From contig JAPPCZ010000086.1 in NCBI GenBank assembly GCA_028824685.1, positions 186,001-250,000 on the forward strand: a stretch of DNA of 64,000 bases. The letters are read 5' to 3'. Below the pieces are notes generated by a model, which saw only the letters and a list, made by a program, of their open reading frames with translations, made no database searches and was not told where the DNA came from. The first letter of the stretch is position 1; each line of letters starts with the position of its first letter. The DNA is from Candidatus Poribacteria bacterium. GTDB lineage: Bacteria; Poribacteria; WGA-4E; WGA-3G. Positions 52,917 through 61,288 of this stretch are shown piece after piece. Position numbers and translations under genes: made by a program.

Positions 52917-54014
52917 TTATACATTTTCAAGAGTTGCTTCATATATTTGAGCAAATCCACTTCTATCTGAGGTATATACGACATACTTTCCATCTGGACT
53001 AAAAGATGGATGCGAATGTGTATGCTGTGGTGCATAGACTGTAATAGGACCGTCTGCATAAGGAAAAGGTCCATTCCAATGTTCACCGATAGAAGAAGCG
53101 TTCGGATAACAGAGTGTTTTCGGTTCACCAATTCCATCACGTGGGTCATAAGTTTGGATACCGATGTCCGGGAAATTGGTATCTGCAACCATAAGAGTAC
53201 CATCTTTGTTGCAGATAGCGTGCCATGCGTTAAATGTCGTTACCTGTCGTTCTTTTTCAATGTCAACATTCACACATCTCACACCTCGCGGCCAATCAAC
53301 AAATGCAAGTTCACGCGTGCCCGGTATCCATGTTTCGTGCGTAATCCACTCATTTTTTGGGACATTACGGGCATAAAGCCTACGATTTCCTGAACCATCC
53401 CGATGAATAACCCATACGCGGTCGGTTAGCGGACCTGCATAATAGAGCAGGTTAGAATCATCAGGACAAAATTGAAGATGTGCGATGCTATCTTTGCGAA
53501 GGATGATTTCGTGATCACCCGTATCCGTATCAACAATAGCAAGTGCAGACTCTGCGCCTACTTTGAATCGGACAGCCCACCATTTATCATCATGGCTAAG
53601 TGCGGTTGTTCCCATCGCCGCGGCAATCATACCCTCATCACGCATTTCAGTTGCTGTGAAGTTAACCAATTCTCGCTCTTCCAACGTTGCCAAATTGAGT
53701 CGCCAACCGCTTGTACCAGCGGTGAAAAACACCGATTTCCCATTGTGTGAAGGATGAACCGACCATTCGCTTAAATCGGGTCTGTCTGTCAACTGACGTA
53801 GTTCCCCAGTACTCCGTTCTTCAGCAAAAATCTGCGGTGTGCCGGTACGGTGTGATACAAAAAATAATCGCTGCATCGCGTCATCATACGCTGGAATAAT
53901 AAAAAACGGATGATGGTGATGGGCAGATGCGGTGGTAACTTGACGGATACGCGTCCCGGTCTGTCTATCATAAAACGTCCGAGATTCAGATGAAGAAACA
54001 AAACCTTTCGCCAT
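52917..54014 (-). CDS. Oligogalacturonate lyase-like propeller protein
   Basis: About 365 residues from ATG 54014 with AGGA 7 bases upstream. It begins SESRTFYDRQTGTRIRQVTTA and contains HHHHPFFIIPAYDD, QLTDRPDLSEWSVHPSHNGK, TGDHEIILRKDSIAHLQF, a DWPRGVRC region and HTHSHPSFSPDGKYVVYTSD. These are features of the oligogalacturonide lyase (family 22 pectate lyase) propeller fold, whose metal site uses several His. No signal peptide is present, consistent with a cytoplasmic enzyme acting on unsaturated oligogalacturonides. It is the third gene of an operon with a sugar isomerase and a Gfo/Idh dehydrogenase. Confidence 0.83.
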   Translation of the reverse strand: MAKGFVSSSESRTFYDRQTGTRIRQVTTASAHHHHPFFIIPAYDDAMQRLFFVSHRTGTPQIFAEERSTGELRQLTDRPDLSEWSVHPSHNGKSVFFTAGTSGWRLNLATLEERELVNFTATEMRDEGMIAAAMGTTALSHDDKWWAVRFKVGAESALAIVDTDTGDHEIILRKDSIAHLQFCPDDSNLLYYAGPLTDRVWVIHRDGSGNRRLYARNVPKNEWITHETWIPGTRELAFVDWPRGVRCVNVDIEKERQVTTFNAWHAICNKDGTLMVADTNFPDIGIQTYDPRDGIGEPKTLCYPNASSIGEHWNGPFPYADGPITVYAPQHTHSHPSFSPDGKYVVYTSDRSGFAQIYEATLENV

Positions 54015-54033
54015 CAATCTGTCCTAATATGAA

Positions 54034-54061
54034 ACAGGCAGATATTTTCATATCTGCCTGT
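54034..54061 (-). terminator. 12-bp hairpin between the lyase-like and isomerase genes
   Basis: Arms ACAGGCAGATAT and ATATCTGCCTGT with a TTTC/GAAA tetraloop form a perfect stem just after the end of the minus-strand isomerase gene (54069). The transcript then reads TTTCATATTAGG, a weak T-run, so partial termination or transcript stabilisation before the third gene is likely. Confidence 0.6.
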
Positions 54062-54068
54062 CACTGTT

Positions 54069-55067
54069 TTATTCTTCAAAAGCTGCGTCAAAGGCGACAG
54101 CAGAAGGTTCAAAATCGTAGCCTTTTACTGCTCCACACGCTTCACGTGCGCCATGTTCCCGATCCATACCACTGTCTTCCCACTCAATGGAGAGCGGTCC
54201 GTCATAACCGATATTATTCAAGGCACGGATGATCTCTTCAAAATCGATATTTCCGCGTCCGATAGAGCGGAAATCCCAAAAACGTCTTGAATCACCGAAG
54301 TTCAAATGTCCACCGAACACACCCGACAACCGTGGTGTTTCTGCCCACCAGACATCTTTCATGTGGACGTGATAGATGCGATCACTTAACCGTTCAATGA
54401 ATGCAACATAATCAACGCCTTGATATCCGAGGTGGCTTGGATCGTAGTTGAAACCGAAGGTCTCTCTACCGTCGAGTGCTTCAATAGCGCGTTCAGCTGT
54501 CACGATGTCAAATGCTATTTCAGTAGGATGGACTTCAAGACCAAACTTAACGCCGACTTCATCAAAGACATCAAAAATCGGATTCCAACGGTCAGCAAAA
54601 TCTTGGAAGCCAGCATCAATCTGTGCAGGGTCTACCGGTGGGAATGAGTAGAGTAGATGCCAAATAGAACTTCCTGTAAAGCCGTTCACGACATCAACAC
54701 CGAGTTTTGCAGCGGCGCGCGCCGTGTTTTTCATCTCTTCTGCGGCACGTTCTTGAACACCAGCGGGATCACCATCGCCCCAAATCTGTTCTGATATAAT
54801 TCCTTGGTGTCGACTATCAATATTGTCGCAAACCGCTTGCCCAACGAGGTGATTACTAATTGACCAAACTTTCAATCCATATTTTGCGAGCAGATCATGT
54901 CTGCCTTGACAGTAACTGTTGTCAGAAAGTGCTTTGTCGGTCTCAAAGTGGTCTCCCCAGCAAGCGAGTTCCAAACCGTCATATCCCCACTCACTGGCTT
55001 TCTTCGCTAAATCTTCAAGTGTTAAGTCTGCCCATTGTCCTGTAAACAGAGTCACAGGTCTTGCCAT
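54069..55067 (-). CDS. Sugar phosphate isomerase/epimerase family TIM barrel
   Basis: A 332-residue AP-endonuclease-2-like TIM barrel, with AAAGGAG upstream of ATG 55067. Characteristic parts are ASEWGYDGLELACWGDHFE, KYGLKVWSISNHLVGQAV, VKFGLEVHPTEIAFD, FGFNYDPSHLGYQGVD and RIYHVHMKDVWW, ending with SIEWEDSGMD; the Glu, His and Asp residues of the metal site are visible. Members interconvert or dehydrate sugars, inosose and related compounds. The gene is second in the operon, between Gfo/Idh and the lyase-like protein. Substrate unknown; context suggests uronic acids. Confidence 0.9.
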   Translation of the reverse strand: MARPVTLFTGQWADLTLEDLAKKASEWGYDGLELACWGDHFETDKALSDNSYCQGRHDLLAKYGLKVWSISNHLVGQAVCDNIDSRHQGIISEQIWGDGDPAGVQERAAEEMKNTARAAAKLGVDVVNGFTGSSIWHLLYSFPPVDPAQIDAGFQDFADRWNPIFDVFDEVGVKFGLEVHPTEIAFDIVTAERAIEALDGRETFGFNYDPSHLGYQGVDYVAFIERLSDRIYHVHMKDVWWAETPRLSGVFGGHLNFGDSRRFWDFRSIGRGNIDFEEIIRALNNIGYDGPLSIEWEDSGMDREHGAREACGAVKGYDFEPSAVAFDAAFEE

Positions 55068-55127
55068 ATTATGTCTCCTTTGTTCTGTATAGGAAAGTTT
55101 TCAAACCCATAATTTATAGTGTTTTTC

Positions 55128-56300
55128 TTACGCTGGAGGTGTATAACTTGCATCAACCCAGCCGCGCTGTTTTCCACTTTCTACTGCTGTATTAATAAAA
55201 TGGACACCGCGAGCACCGTCTTGAACCGTCGGAAAATCGGTGTCAAATTCATCAGGTGACTCACCTGCTATCTTCGCTGCCATTGTGCGGGAAGCATTGA
55301 CATAGATATTTGCAAATGCTTCAATAAACGCCTCTGGATGCCCAAACGGAATACGAGAATTATGTTGTGTAATTTCTGCAAGGTAATCATTACCGCGTTT
55401 ATAGACCTGTTCCGGTCCGTCAGGAAAACGCACAGAGAGATAATTCGGATTTTCTTGATGCCATTCCAATGATGCATCTGTTCCATAAACGCGGATACGT
55501 AGATTATTTTCTTCACCTACGGAGATTTGTGAAGCAAACAAGATGCCACGGACACCACTTTCATAATGGACTAATAGATTTCCATCGTCCTCTAACAGGC
55601 GTCCTTCCACAAATGTGGTCATGTCAGCGCATATCTCTTCCATCTCCAATCCAGTGATGTAGTGTGCCAAATTCTCAGCGTGTGAGCCGATGTCTCCGAT
55701 ACACGATGAAGCACCCGCTTGTTTTGGATCTGTTCGCCAAACTGCCTGCTTTGCCCCTTCATTTTCCAAAAATGTGGAGAGCCATCCTTGCGGATATTCA
55801 ACTACAATCTTACGTATCGTACCGAGTTTTCCTTCTTTTATCAGTTCACGTGCTTGTTTCACCATCGGGTAGCCAGTATAATTGTGGGTCAGCGCGAAGA
55901 TTACATCATGTGACTTAACAAGACGACAGAGGGATTCGGCATCTTCTACTGTTGTTGTCATCGGTTTATCACAGACAACGTGGAATCCTGTCTCTATGAA
56001 GGTTTTCGCGACATCAAAATGAACGTGATTCGGTGTGACAATTGAGACAAAATCTATGCGTTCACCTTCAGGGAGTTGACTCTCTTTTTCTGCCATCTCC
56101 TTATACGAACCGTAAACTCGGTTTTCATGAAGAAAAAGCTCTGCTCCTTGCTGCCGAGATTTTTCCGGTGAAGATGAAAATGCGCCAGCAACTAAGTCTA
56201 TTTCTCCATCAAGTGCAGCAGCTTTACGATGCACAGCCCCAATGAACGCATCTGGTCCACCGCCTACCATTCCATAACGTATTTTCCTACCAAGTGGCAT
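55128..56300 (-). CDS. Gfo/Idh/MocA family oxidoreductase
   Basis: About 390 residues from ATG 56300, which begins the nucleotide-binding MPLGRKIRYGMVGGGPDAF; codons upstream to 56369 do not fit the fold. Contains VSIVTPNHVHFDVAKTFIET, the C/EKP region FHVVCDKPMTTTVEDAES and GSHAENLAHYITGLEM. C-terminus includes RGVHFINTAVESGK. Only an AAGGA 14 bases upstream is seen, too far for a confident site. It heads the three-gene operon that continues with the TIM-barrel and the lyase-like gene. Confidence 0.92.
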   Translation of the reverse strand: MPLGRKIRYGMVGGGPDAFIGAVHRKAAALDGEIDLVAGAFSSSPEKSRQQGAELFLHENRVYGSYKEMAEKESQLPEGERIDFVSIVTPNHVHFDVAKTFIETGFHVVCDKPMTTTVEDAESLCRLVKSHDVIFALTHNYTGYPMVKQARELIKEGKLGTIRKIVVEYPQGWLSTFLENEGAKQAVWRTDPKQAGASSCIGDIGSHAENLAHYITGLEMEEICADMTTFVEGRLLEDDGNLLVHYESGVRGILFASQISVGEENNLRIRVYGTDASLEWHQENPNYLSVRFPDGPEQVYKRGNDYLAEITQHNSRIPFGHPEAFIEAFANIYVNASRTMAAKIAGESPDEFDTDFPTVQDGARGVHFINTAVESGKQRGWVDASYTPPA

Positions 56301-56996
56301 ATTGCGTATCCATTCCTTTATTCGGTGTGCGATGACATCTGTATACGACAACCTGCGATATATCAACACACGGGATAAAATAATTTCTTTGTTTAAGAAT
56401 TATGTCATATTTTTTCATTTTTTTCAAGGTGTTTTTGGGTGTGTAAAGTTTTTGGCATGTGTATTATCTGAATCGCGGATTTTGCAGATTACGCGGATTT
56501 AGCAGATTTTTGTTTTTTTGCTTTATCGGACGACTTCATCCTGTCCGATGCCGTATCAGGTACATTCCATAAATAAGGTTGGTATCTCCACTTCCATAAT
56601 CCGCGAAATCCGCGCCATTCGTGAAATCCGCGATTCAGAAAAAAATAGTAAACGCCTCAGACAACGTATTTTAGCCTAAACTTTTGCTAAAATTTTACAT
56701 ACCCAATTTTGCTAAAGCCATTCAATTCTCCAGTAATTTCACATTTTATCATAAGTCCTTTCTTGTAGGAGCGATCTCCGAATCGCGACGAAAACATTGG
56801 TGTCGGGAATCGGAGTTCCCTCCTACAATATAATTAATTGGGAGAAACTCGACAATTGAATGGCTCTGCCAATTTTGCTAAAGGACTTGACGAACCGAAG
56901 TAATTATGATACACTTATTTAGGTCATTGTAAAATGCCTACAGTGGAAAATGTTAAAAGGTTTGTTTAGTCCAGAAATTCAGGTTAGGAGGCCAAA
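56301..56996. other. 696-base spacer with two inverted-repeat elements
   Basis: No gene is convincing here. An element at 56468-56638 has perfect 15-base terminal inverted repeats (CTGAATCGCGGATTT and its complement) plus internal CCGCGAAATCCGCG motifs. A second hairpin at 56764-56827 has arms TGTAGGAGCGATCTCCGA and GGAATCGGAGTTCCCTCC, the common repeat family of this window. A GGAGG site at the right end serves the first LamG gene. Confidence 0.7.
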
Positions 56997-57794
56997 ATGA
57001 AAAATTTGATAAGACTTGGCATAGCAATGCTTATTGCAGTCTGCTGGATAATTGGCACAAGTTCTGCCGCAATAAATCCAGAGAACATCACAGGCATGTG
57101 GCTCTTTAATGAAGGTTCGGGTAACACTGCCAAAGATTCTTCAGGTAACAAGAATGATGGTAAAATCCACGGTGCAAAGTGGGTTGATGGAAAGTTTGGA
57201 AAGGCACTTGAGTTCAATGGATCTGATAATTGGGTCGAAGTTCCTCATTCAAACACTGTCGGGTTTAAAAAGGGTGTTTCCTTCACAATTACTGTCCATT
57301 TTAAAGGCACTAAAGTTGGTGGCTCGCTTGTCGGCAAAAACTATGAGGATAAATCGCAGGCTCTTCCATGGTTTCTGCTTTGGAACGGTGGTGGGGACAA
57401 CAAAGTAACACTTTATCTGCGAAATTCTGCTTCAGTGAGTTTTCGGGCAGATAGCACAAGCCAGATTGGTGATGACGAGTGGCACTTTGTTGCTGGTAGA
57501 GCCGATGCCAGCACCGGAAAAGCCTCAATATGGATAGATGGTGAGATGGAAGCCGAGGTCAATTTTGACAAAAATGATGGATACGGCACAAGTGAAGGGG
57601 TCCTCCATATCGCGCGACACTTTGACAGATACACCAACGGAATCATTGACGATGTTGCGCTCTTCAATGTCGCATTAAGTGAAGATGATATGGAAAATCT
57701 TATGGATAATGGTGTTGAAGAAGCCGCCGCTGTGGAACCTGTCAACAAATACACTACAACGTGGGCGAGAATCAAACGCCAAATTGTTAAATAA
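56997..57794 (+). CDS. Exported LamG-domain protein with T-W-x-x-I-K tail
   Basis: A 265-residue protein with AGGAGG upstream and a signal peptide (LGIAMLIAVCWIIGTSSAA). The body is a single concanavalin-like LamG domain: ITGMWLFNEGSGNTAKDS, KNDGKIHGAKWVDGKFGKAL, SDNWVEVPHSNTVGF, DEWHFVAGRADASTGKASIW, HFDRYTNGIIDDVALFNVAL. The C-terminus is NKYTTTWARIKRQIVK, part of the shared tail motif. It is followed 15 bases later by a paralogue. Function: carbohydrate or protein binding outside the cytoplasm is inferred from the family. Confidence 0.87.
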   Translation: MKNLIRLGIAMLIAVCWIIGTSSAAINPENITGMWLFNEGSGNTAKDSSGNKNDGKIHGAKWVDGKFGKALEFNGSDNWVEVPHSNTVGFKKGVSFTITVHFKGTKVGGSLVGKNYEDKSQALPWFLLWNGGGDNKVTLYLRNSASVSFRADSTSQIGDDEWHFVAGRADASTGKASIWIDGEMEAEVNFDKNDGYGTSEGVLHIARHFDRYTNGIIDDVALFNVALSEDDMENLMDNGVEEAAAVEPVNKYTTTWARIKRQIVK

Positions 57795-57809
57795 TAAGGA
57801 GAAATATTA

Positions 57810-58616
57810 ATGTTAAAAAATAAAAGTGTGGGAATTACGTTTACGAGTCTAATAACTGCTTTTTTGTTGATTGCGCTGCCTGGCTACGCTGAATTTGACT
57901 TTGAGAATATCACTGCGATGTGGTTGTTCAATGAAGGGGAAGGTGCTGCAGTAACCGACTCGTCAGACCAAGAAAATGAGGGTAAAATTCACGGTGCCAA
58001 GTGGGTAGATGGTAAATTCGGAAAAGCACTTGAATTTGATGGAACTGATGATTGGGTGGAAATTCCACACTCTGACAGTGTTGGGTTTGAAGCAGGAACA
58101 TCATTCACCTTGACACTTCATTACAAAGGCACTAAAGTTGGCGGTTCGCTTGCGGGCAAAAACTATGAGGATAAATCGCAAGCGCTACCGTGGTATATGT
58201 TTTGGAATGGCGGCGGCGATGGCAAAATCACCTTTTTCCTACGCAATGCTGGCGGAACGAGTTATAGACCACAGAGTACATCCGATATCGCTGATGGCGA
58301 ATGGCATTTCATTGCTGGCATAGCAAACACTGACACAGGCAAGGCGAGTCTGTGGATAGATGGTAAAAAAGAAGCTGAGATTGATTTTGATACTAAAAGT
58401 GGATACGGCAATAGTGAAGGTGTTTTCCACATCGGACGGCATTTTGATCGGTATACCGCTGGGATCATTGATGATATTGCGCTCTTTAATGTCGCTTTAG
58501 ATGAATCTGATATGCAATCAATTATGGAAGACGGGCTTATGACTCTCACCGCTGTTGAAGCTGCAGGTAAACTCACAACGACGTGGGCAAGTGTTAAACA
58601 ACGTATTGCCCGATAG
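57810..58616 (+). CDS. Exported LamG-domain protein, tandem paralogue
   Basis: A 268-residue protein, about two-thirds identical by eye to the preceding gene across the LamG domain (MWLFNEGEGAAVTDS, KIHGAKWVDGKFGKAL, GGSLAGKNYEDKSQALPW, DRYTAGIIDDIALFNVAL). Signal peptide SLITAFLLIALPGYA. The tail GKLTTTWASVKQRIAR again follows the shared motif. The RBS AAGGAG lies just before the ATG; 15 bases separate it from the upstream paralogue, so both are one operon. It lies upstream of the selenoprotein-type gene with a 170-base gap. Confidence 0.87.
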   Translation: MLKNKSVGITFTSLITAFLLIALPGYAEFDFENITAMWLFNEGEGAAVTDSSDQENEGKIHGAKWVDGKFGKALEFDGTDDWVEIPHSDSVGFEAGTSFTLTLHYKGTKVGGSLAGKNYEDKSQALPWYMFWNGGGDGKITFFLRNAGGTSYRPQSTSDIADGEWHFIAGIANTDTGKASLWIDGKKEAEIDFDTKSGYGNSEGVFHIGRHFDRYTAGIIDDIALFNVALDESDMQSIMEDGLMTLTAVEAAGKLTTTWASVKQRIAR

Positions 58617-58636
58617 ACCTCAAGAATAGATGAGAA

Positions 58637-58707
58637 ACTGACGCGAATTAGTGTTTTAGCGAAAAACGAGTTAAATAGGAAGTCTATACCGCTATATTCG
58701 CGTCAGT
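58637..58707. repeat. 12-bp inverted repeat after the LamG gene
   Basis: ACTGACGCGAAT (58637-58648) and ATTCGCGTCAGT (58696-58707) are perfectly complementary. A 47-base loop separates them. It may be a terminator-like structure or a short dispersed element, located between the LamG operon and the first UGA-containing gene. Confidence 0.55.
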
Positions 58708-58786
58708 ATTCTTATAATAAATGAAGAAAACAAGACATAAAAAGAACAAAGTAACATGTATTAAAGATATTGAAAAGGAACTCATG

Positions 58787-59956
58787 ATGAAAAAGATACT
58801 GACATTTCCTGCAATAGCATTTTTGCTATTAGCCGCATTGGGATGTGGAACTTCAGAGGATACGACGGACCCTGTCCCAACTGAAATCATGACAGGCGAA
58901 TTCCGCGGGAGTATTGAATTACTTGAAGACGCAACTATTCAGGTGCACTTGCTCAAAGCAGGAGAACTCTTCGCGCAAATTGAATTCGCAAAAGTAGGTG
59001 TATCACAGACAAGCGTTGGGAACGTTCAAGCCGATATCTTCGCGTCAACTGATTCAGGGGTCGGAAACTTTCGCGTTACCGATGCTGAACTCGGCGATTA
59101 TACACTACAAATTTCTGCTAAGGGATACCAAGAGACTGAACTTAACGTGACTGTAGTGGCAGATCAAGAGGTATCACTGGATAAGGTAGCACTCGTGGCA
59201 TTGGCAGAGCCTGTATCACATCTGCGTGGCGTTTTAACCGACTCGGATACGGGAGAGGTGCTTTCTGATGTGCTTATCCAACTTACGGATAAGGCTGGTA
59301 AAGAGTACGAAGTTTTAACAACGAAAAACGGTGTTTTCACCTTTGAGAATCTCCCCGTAGATCAAGGATTCACCTTGACGGTTATGCATAAAGGTTATGA
59401 AGATAACAAAGTTGATGTGGATCCGATTTCTGCTGATGAGACCTTTGAACTGGATGTAGAACTCACAGCAATACATGAACCTATAGAGTTGGATCCCGGT
59501 CAAGGATTAAGTATTGGCAGCCAAGCCCCCGAATTTCAGTTGTCTGACGGGAATGGTAAGGAGCATGCTCTTGCGGACTATGTTGGTAACAAAAAGGTTG
59601 CCATCGTTTTTTACCGCGGTGGTTGGTGACCGTTTTGTCGTGGGCAACTCGGAGAGTTGCAAGACAATTATAATAAATTTCAAGCTGCAGGTGCTGAACT
59701 TATTGCTATTAGTTCTGATAATGTAGCAGCAACAGAACAGACGGTTGAAAAAGAAGGTCTAAAATACGTTGTGCTTGCTGATAACGACAGAGAAGTAATT
59801 GAAGCTTACAACGTTGTTGATCCAGCAAACAAGAGAATAGCACGACCTGCATCCTATGTTATTAAAAAAGATGGAACAGTTGCATGGAAATCCCTTGATC
59901 CAAAGGTCGGACGTGTTCCTACAGCCAAAATTCTTGAAGAATTGGGTAAACTTTAA
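58787..59956 (+). CDS. Selenocysteine-containing peroxiredoxin-like lipoprotein (Sec281)
   Basis: Reading through TGA 59627-59629 yields 389 residues. ATG 58787 with AAAAGGA upstream starts a lipoprotein signal (LTFPAIAFLLLAALGC, Cys20). Two carboxypeptidase-regulatory-like beta domains follow (about 45-150, including GDYTLQISAKGYQETELNVT; and about 155-245, LRGVLTDSDTGEVLSDVL). A peroxiredoxin-like AhpC/TSA domain covers about 250-389: IGSQAPEFQLSDG, VAIVFYRGGW-U-PFCRGQLGELQ, AAGAELIAISSDNVAATEQT and RPASYVIKKDGTVAWKSLD. The UxxC motif replaces the family's CPxC. A hairpin (59644-59660) with its loop 22 bases past the UGA fits a bacterial SECIS. Predicted role: thiol/selenol peroxidase or disulfide-type reductase outside the cytoplasm. 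Confidence 0.9.
59644..59660 (+). promoter_or_regulatory. Candidate bacterial SECIS hairpin, first Sec gene
   Basis: A perfect 7-bp stem GCAACTC/GAGTTGC closes a 3-base GGA loop. The loop begins 22 bases after the UGA, within the 16-37-base window described for bacterial SECIS, and has a G at its first position as expected. Confidence 0.75.
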
Positions 59957-60079
59957 TATTAAATTTGTAAGTGTCAATTTAGAGTATTTCCTTTACTTGT
60001 TGGAGGGATACCTTGTAAGCCCGATTTTCTTCATTGTGAATCAACGCCTCATGCGTCAAATCAAGAAATCAACGGTATG

Positions 60080-60351
60080 AACGCCTGATGAAGATTAAAA
60101 AATAAATTCGGTATTTCCTTAGTTCCGTAGGGACGATATGTTTATAGAAAAACGTTGCATAAACACTCTTTAGTCCCGTAGGGACGATATGTTTGTTGCC
60201 AGGTGCTACGAGGACATATCGTCCCTACGGGACTAAGGGAAGAGGTAGCACATCCTGCTATAAACATTGCGTCCCTACGGGACTGAGGAGCGTTTGACAT
60301 ATTCAGAATATACCTAACAAGAAATTACCGAATTAATCTTCATTAGGCGTT
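60080..60351. mobile_element. Inverted-repeat element enclosing four GTCCCTACGGGAC units
   Basis: The outer arms AACGCCTGATGAAGATTAA (from 60080) and TTAATCTTCATTAGGCGTT (to 60351) are near-complements. Inside lie four palindromic units: two in one orientation (about 60121-60147 and 60171-60192, GTAGGGACGATATG) and two in the other (about 60213-60234 and 60259-60285). It fills the 495-base spacer between the two Sec genes. A GAATGCC.TTTAGGCATTC palindrome follows at about 60360-60382. Confidence 0.7.
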
Positions 60352-60451
60352 CCCGGATATGAATGCCATTTAGGCATTCCCGGTATGGCATTCGTCGGGA
60401 GTGAACTCCAGTTCGCGACCCATTTATTGAGAAAGGGAGTAATATTTATTC

Positions 60452-61288
60452 ATGAAACAGATACAAAGTCTTTTCGCATTGATAGTTTTGCTGTTTGCTG
60501 CATTCGGTTGTGGAACTACAGACAATCCCATTGATGACAGAGACAAAATTGAAACATTAACAGGCACACTGCAAGGAGAAGTGCAATCAATTGATGGAGT
60601 AGCAATTCAAGTGCGCCTATTAAAAGCTGGACAACTCGTAGCACATACCGAAGCACATGGTCGCTACGAATTGAATGATATTGAAGCAGGAGATTACACA
60701 CTCCACATCTCTGCCAATGGATACCAAGAAGTTGAACGCAACGTTACCATTGTTAGTGGAGAAACTATCTCATTGGATAAAGTGTCACTTGTTGAATTAG
60801 CAATCCCTGGACATGATTTGGAACCAGGTGAAGGACTGGACATCGGCAGCCAAGCACCAGATTTTGAGTTACCCGATGGAAATGGTGAGTTACACGCTTT
60901 TTCAGACTATATCGGAAATGACAAAAAGGTGGTGCTTGTTTTTTACCGAACAGGTGGCTGAGCACTCTGCACATCACAACTCGTGGAGTTGCAACAGAAT
61001 TACGATAAAATTCAAGACGCAGGTGCAGAACTTTTCGCGATCAGTTCAGAAAACGTGGCGTTAACAAAAAAGACAGCAGAAAACCACGGGCTCAAATATC
61101 CTGTGCTATCTGATAACAAAAAAGAGATGATTATCGCTTACAATGTGCTTAATCCATTTGAGACTACAAAAGCACGCCCTGCAGCGTATATTATCACGCC
61201 AGATGGAAAGGTTGCTTGGAAATCACTTGATACTGTTGGGGCGCGAGTGCCGACAGCGACTATTTTGACAGAATTGGGCAAACTTTGA
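60452..61288 (+). CDS. Selenocysteine-containing peroxiredoxin-like lipoprotein (Sec170)
   Basis: Reading through TGA 60959-60961 gives 278 residues. ATG 60452 follows GGGAG by 12 bases and begins a lipoprotein signal (SLFALIVLLFAAFGC). One carboxypeptidase-regulatory-like domain (about 35-115, GDYTLHISANGYQEVERNVT) is followed by the AhpC/TSA-like domain (IGSQAPDFELPDG, VVLVFYRTGG-U-ALCTSQLVELQ, DAGAELFAISSENVALTKKT, ARPAAYIITPDGKVAWKSLD). The UxxC pair matches the first gene although the flanks differ (TGG-U-ALC against GGW-U-PFC). The hairpin 60977-60991 sits at the same 22-base distance. The TGA stop overlaps the next ATG (TGATG), linking it to the DUF362 gene. Confidence 0.9.
60977..60991 (+). 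promoter_or_regulatory. Candidate bacterial SECIS hairpin, second Sec gene
   Basis: A perfect 6-bp stem CAACTC/GAGTTG closes a GTG loop starting 22 bases past the UGA, the same arms and distance as in the first gene. The loop again begins with G. The conserved protein sequence (QLxEL) explains part of the similarity, but not the exact pairing. Confidence 0.7.

Noticed and set aside
58787..61288. Genome-wide UGA reassignment (for example UGA = Trp or Gly) as explanation for the in-frame stops
   Set aside because: Many genes in the window end at UGA in the expected place (for example the 715-residue M16 protein and the second Sec gene itself), and full-length proteins contain normal Trp and Gly codons.
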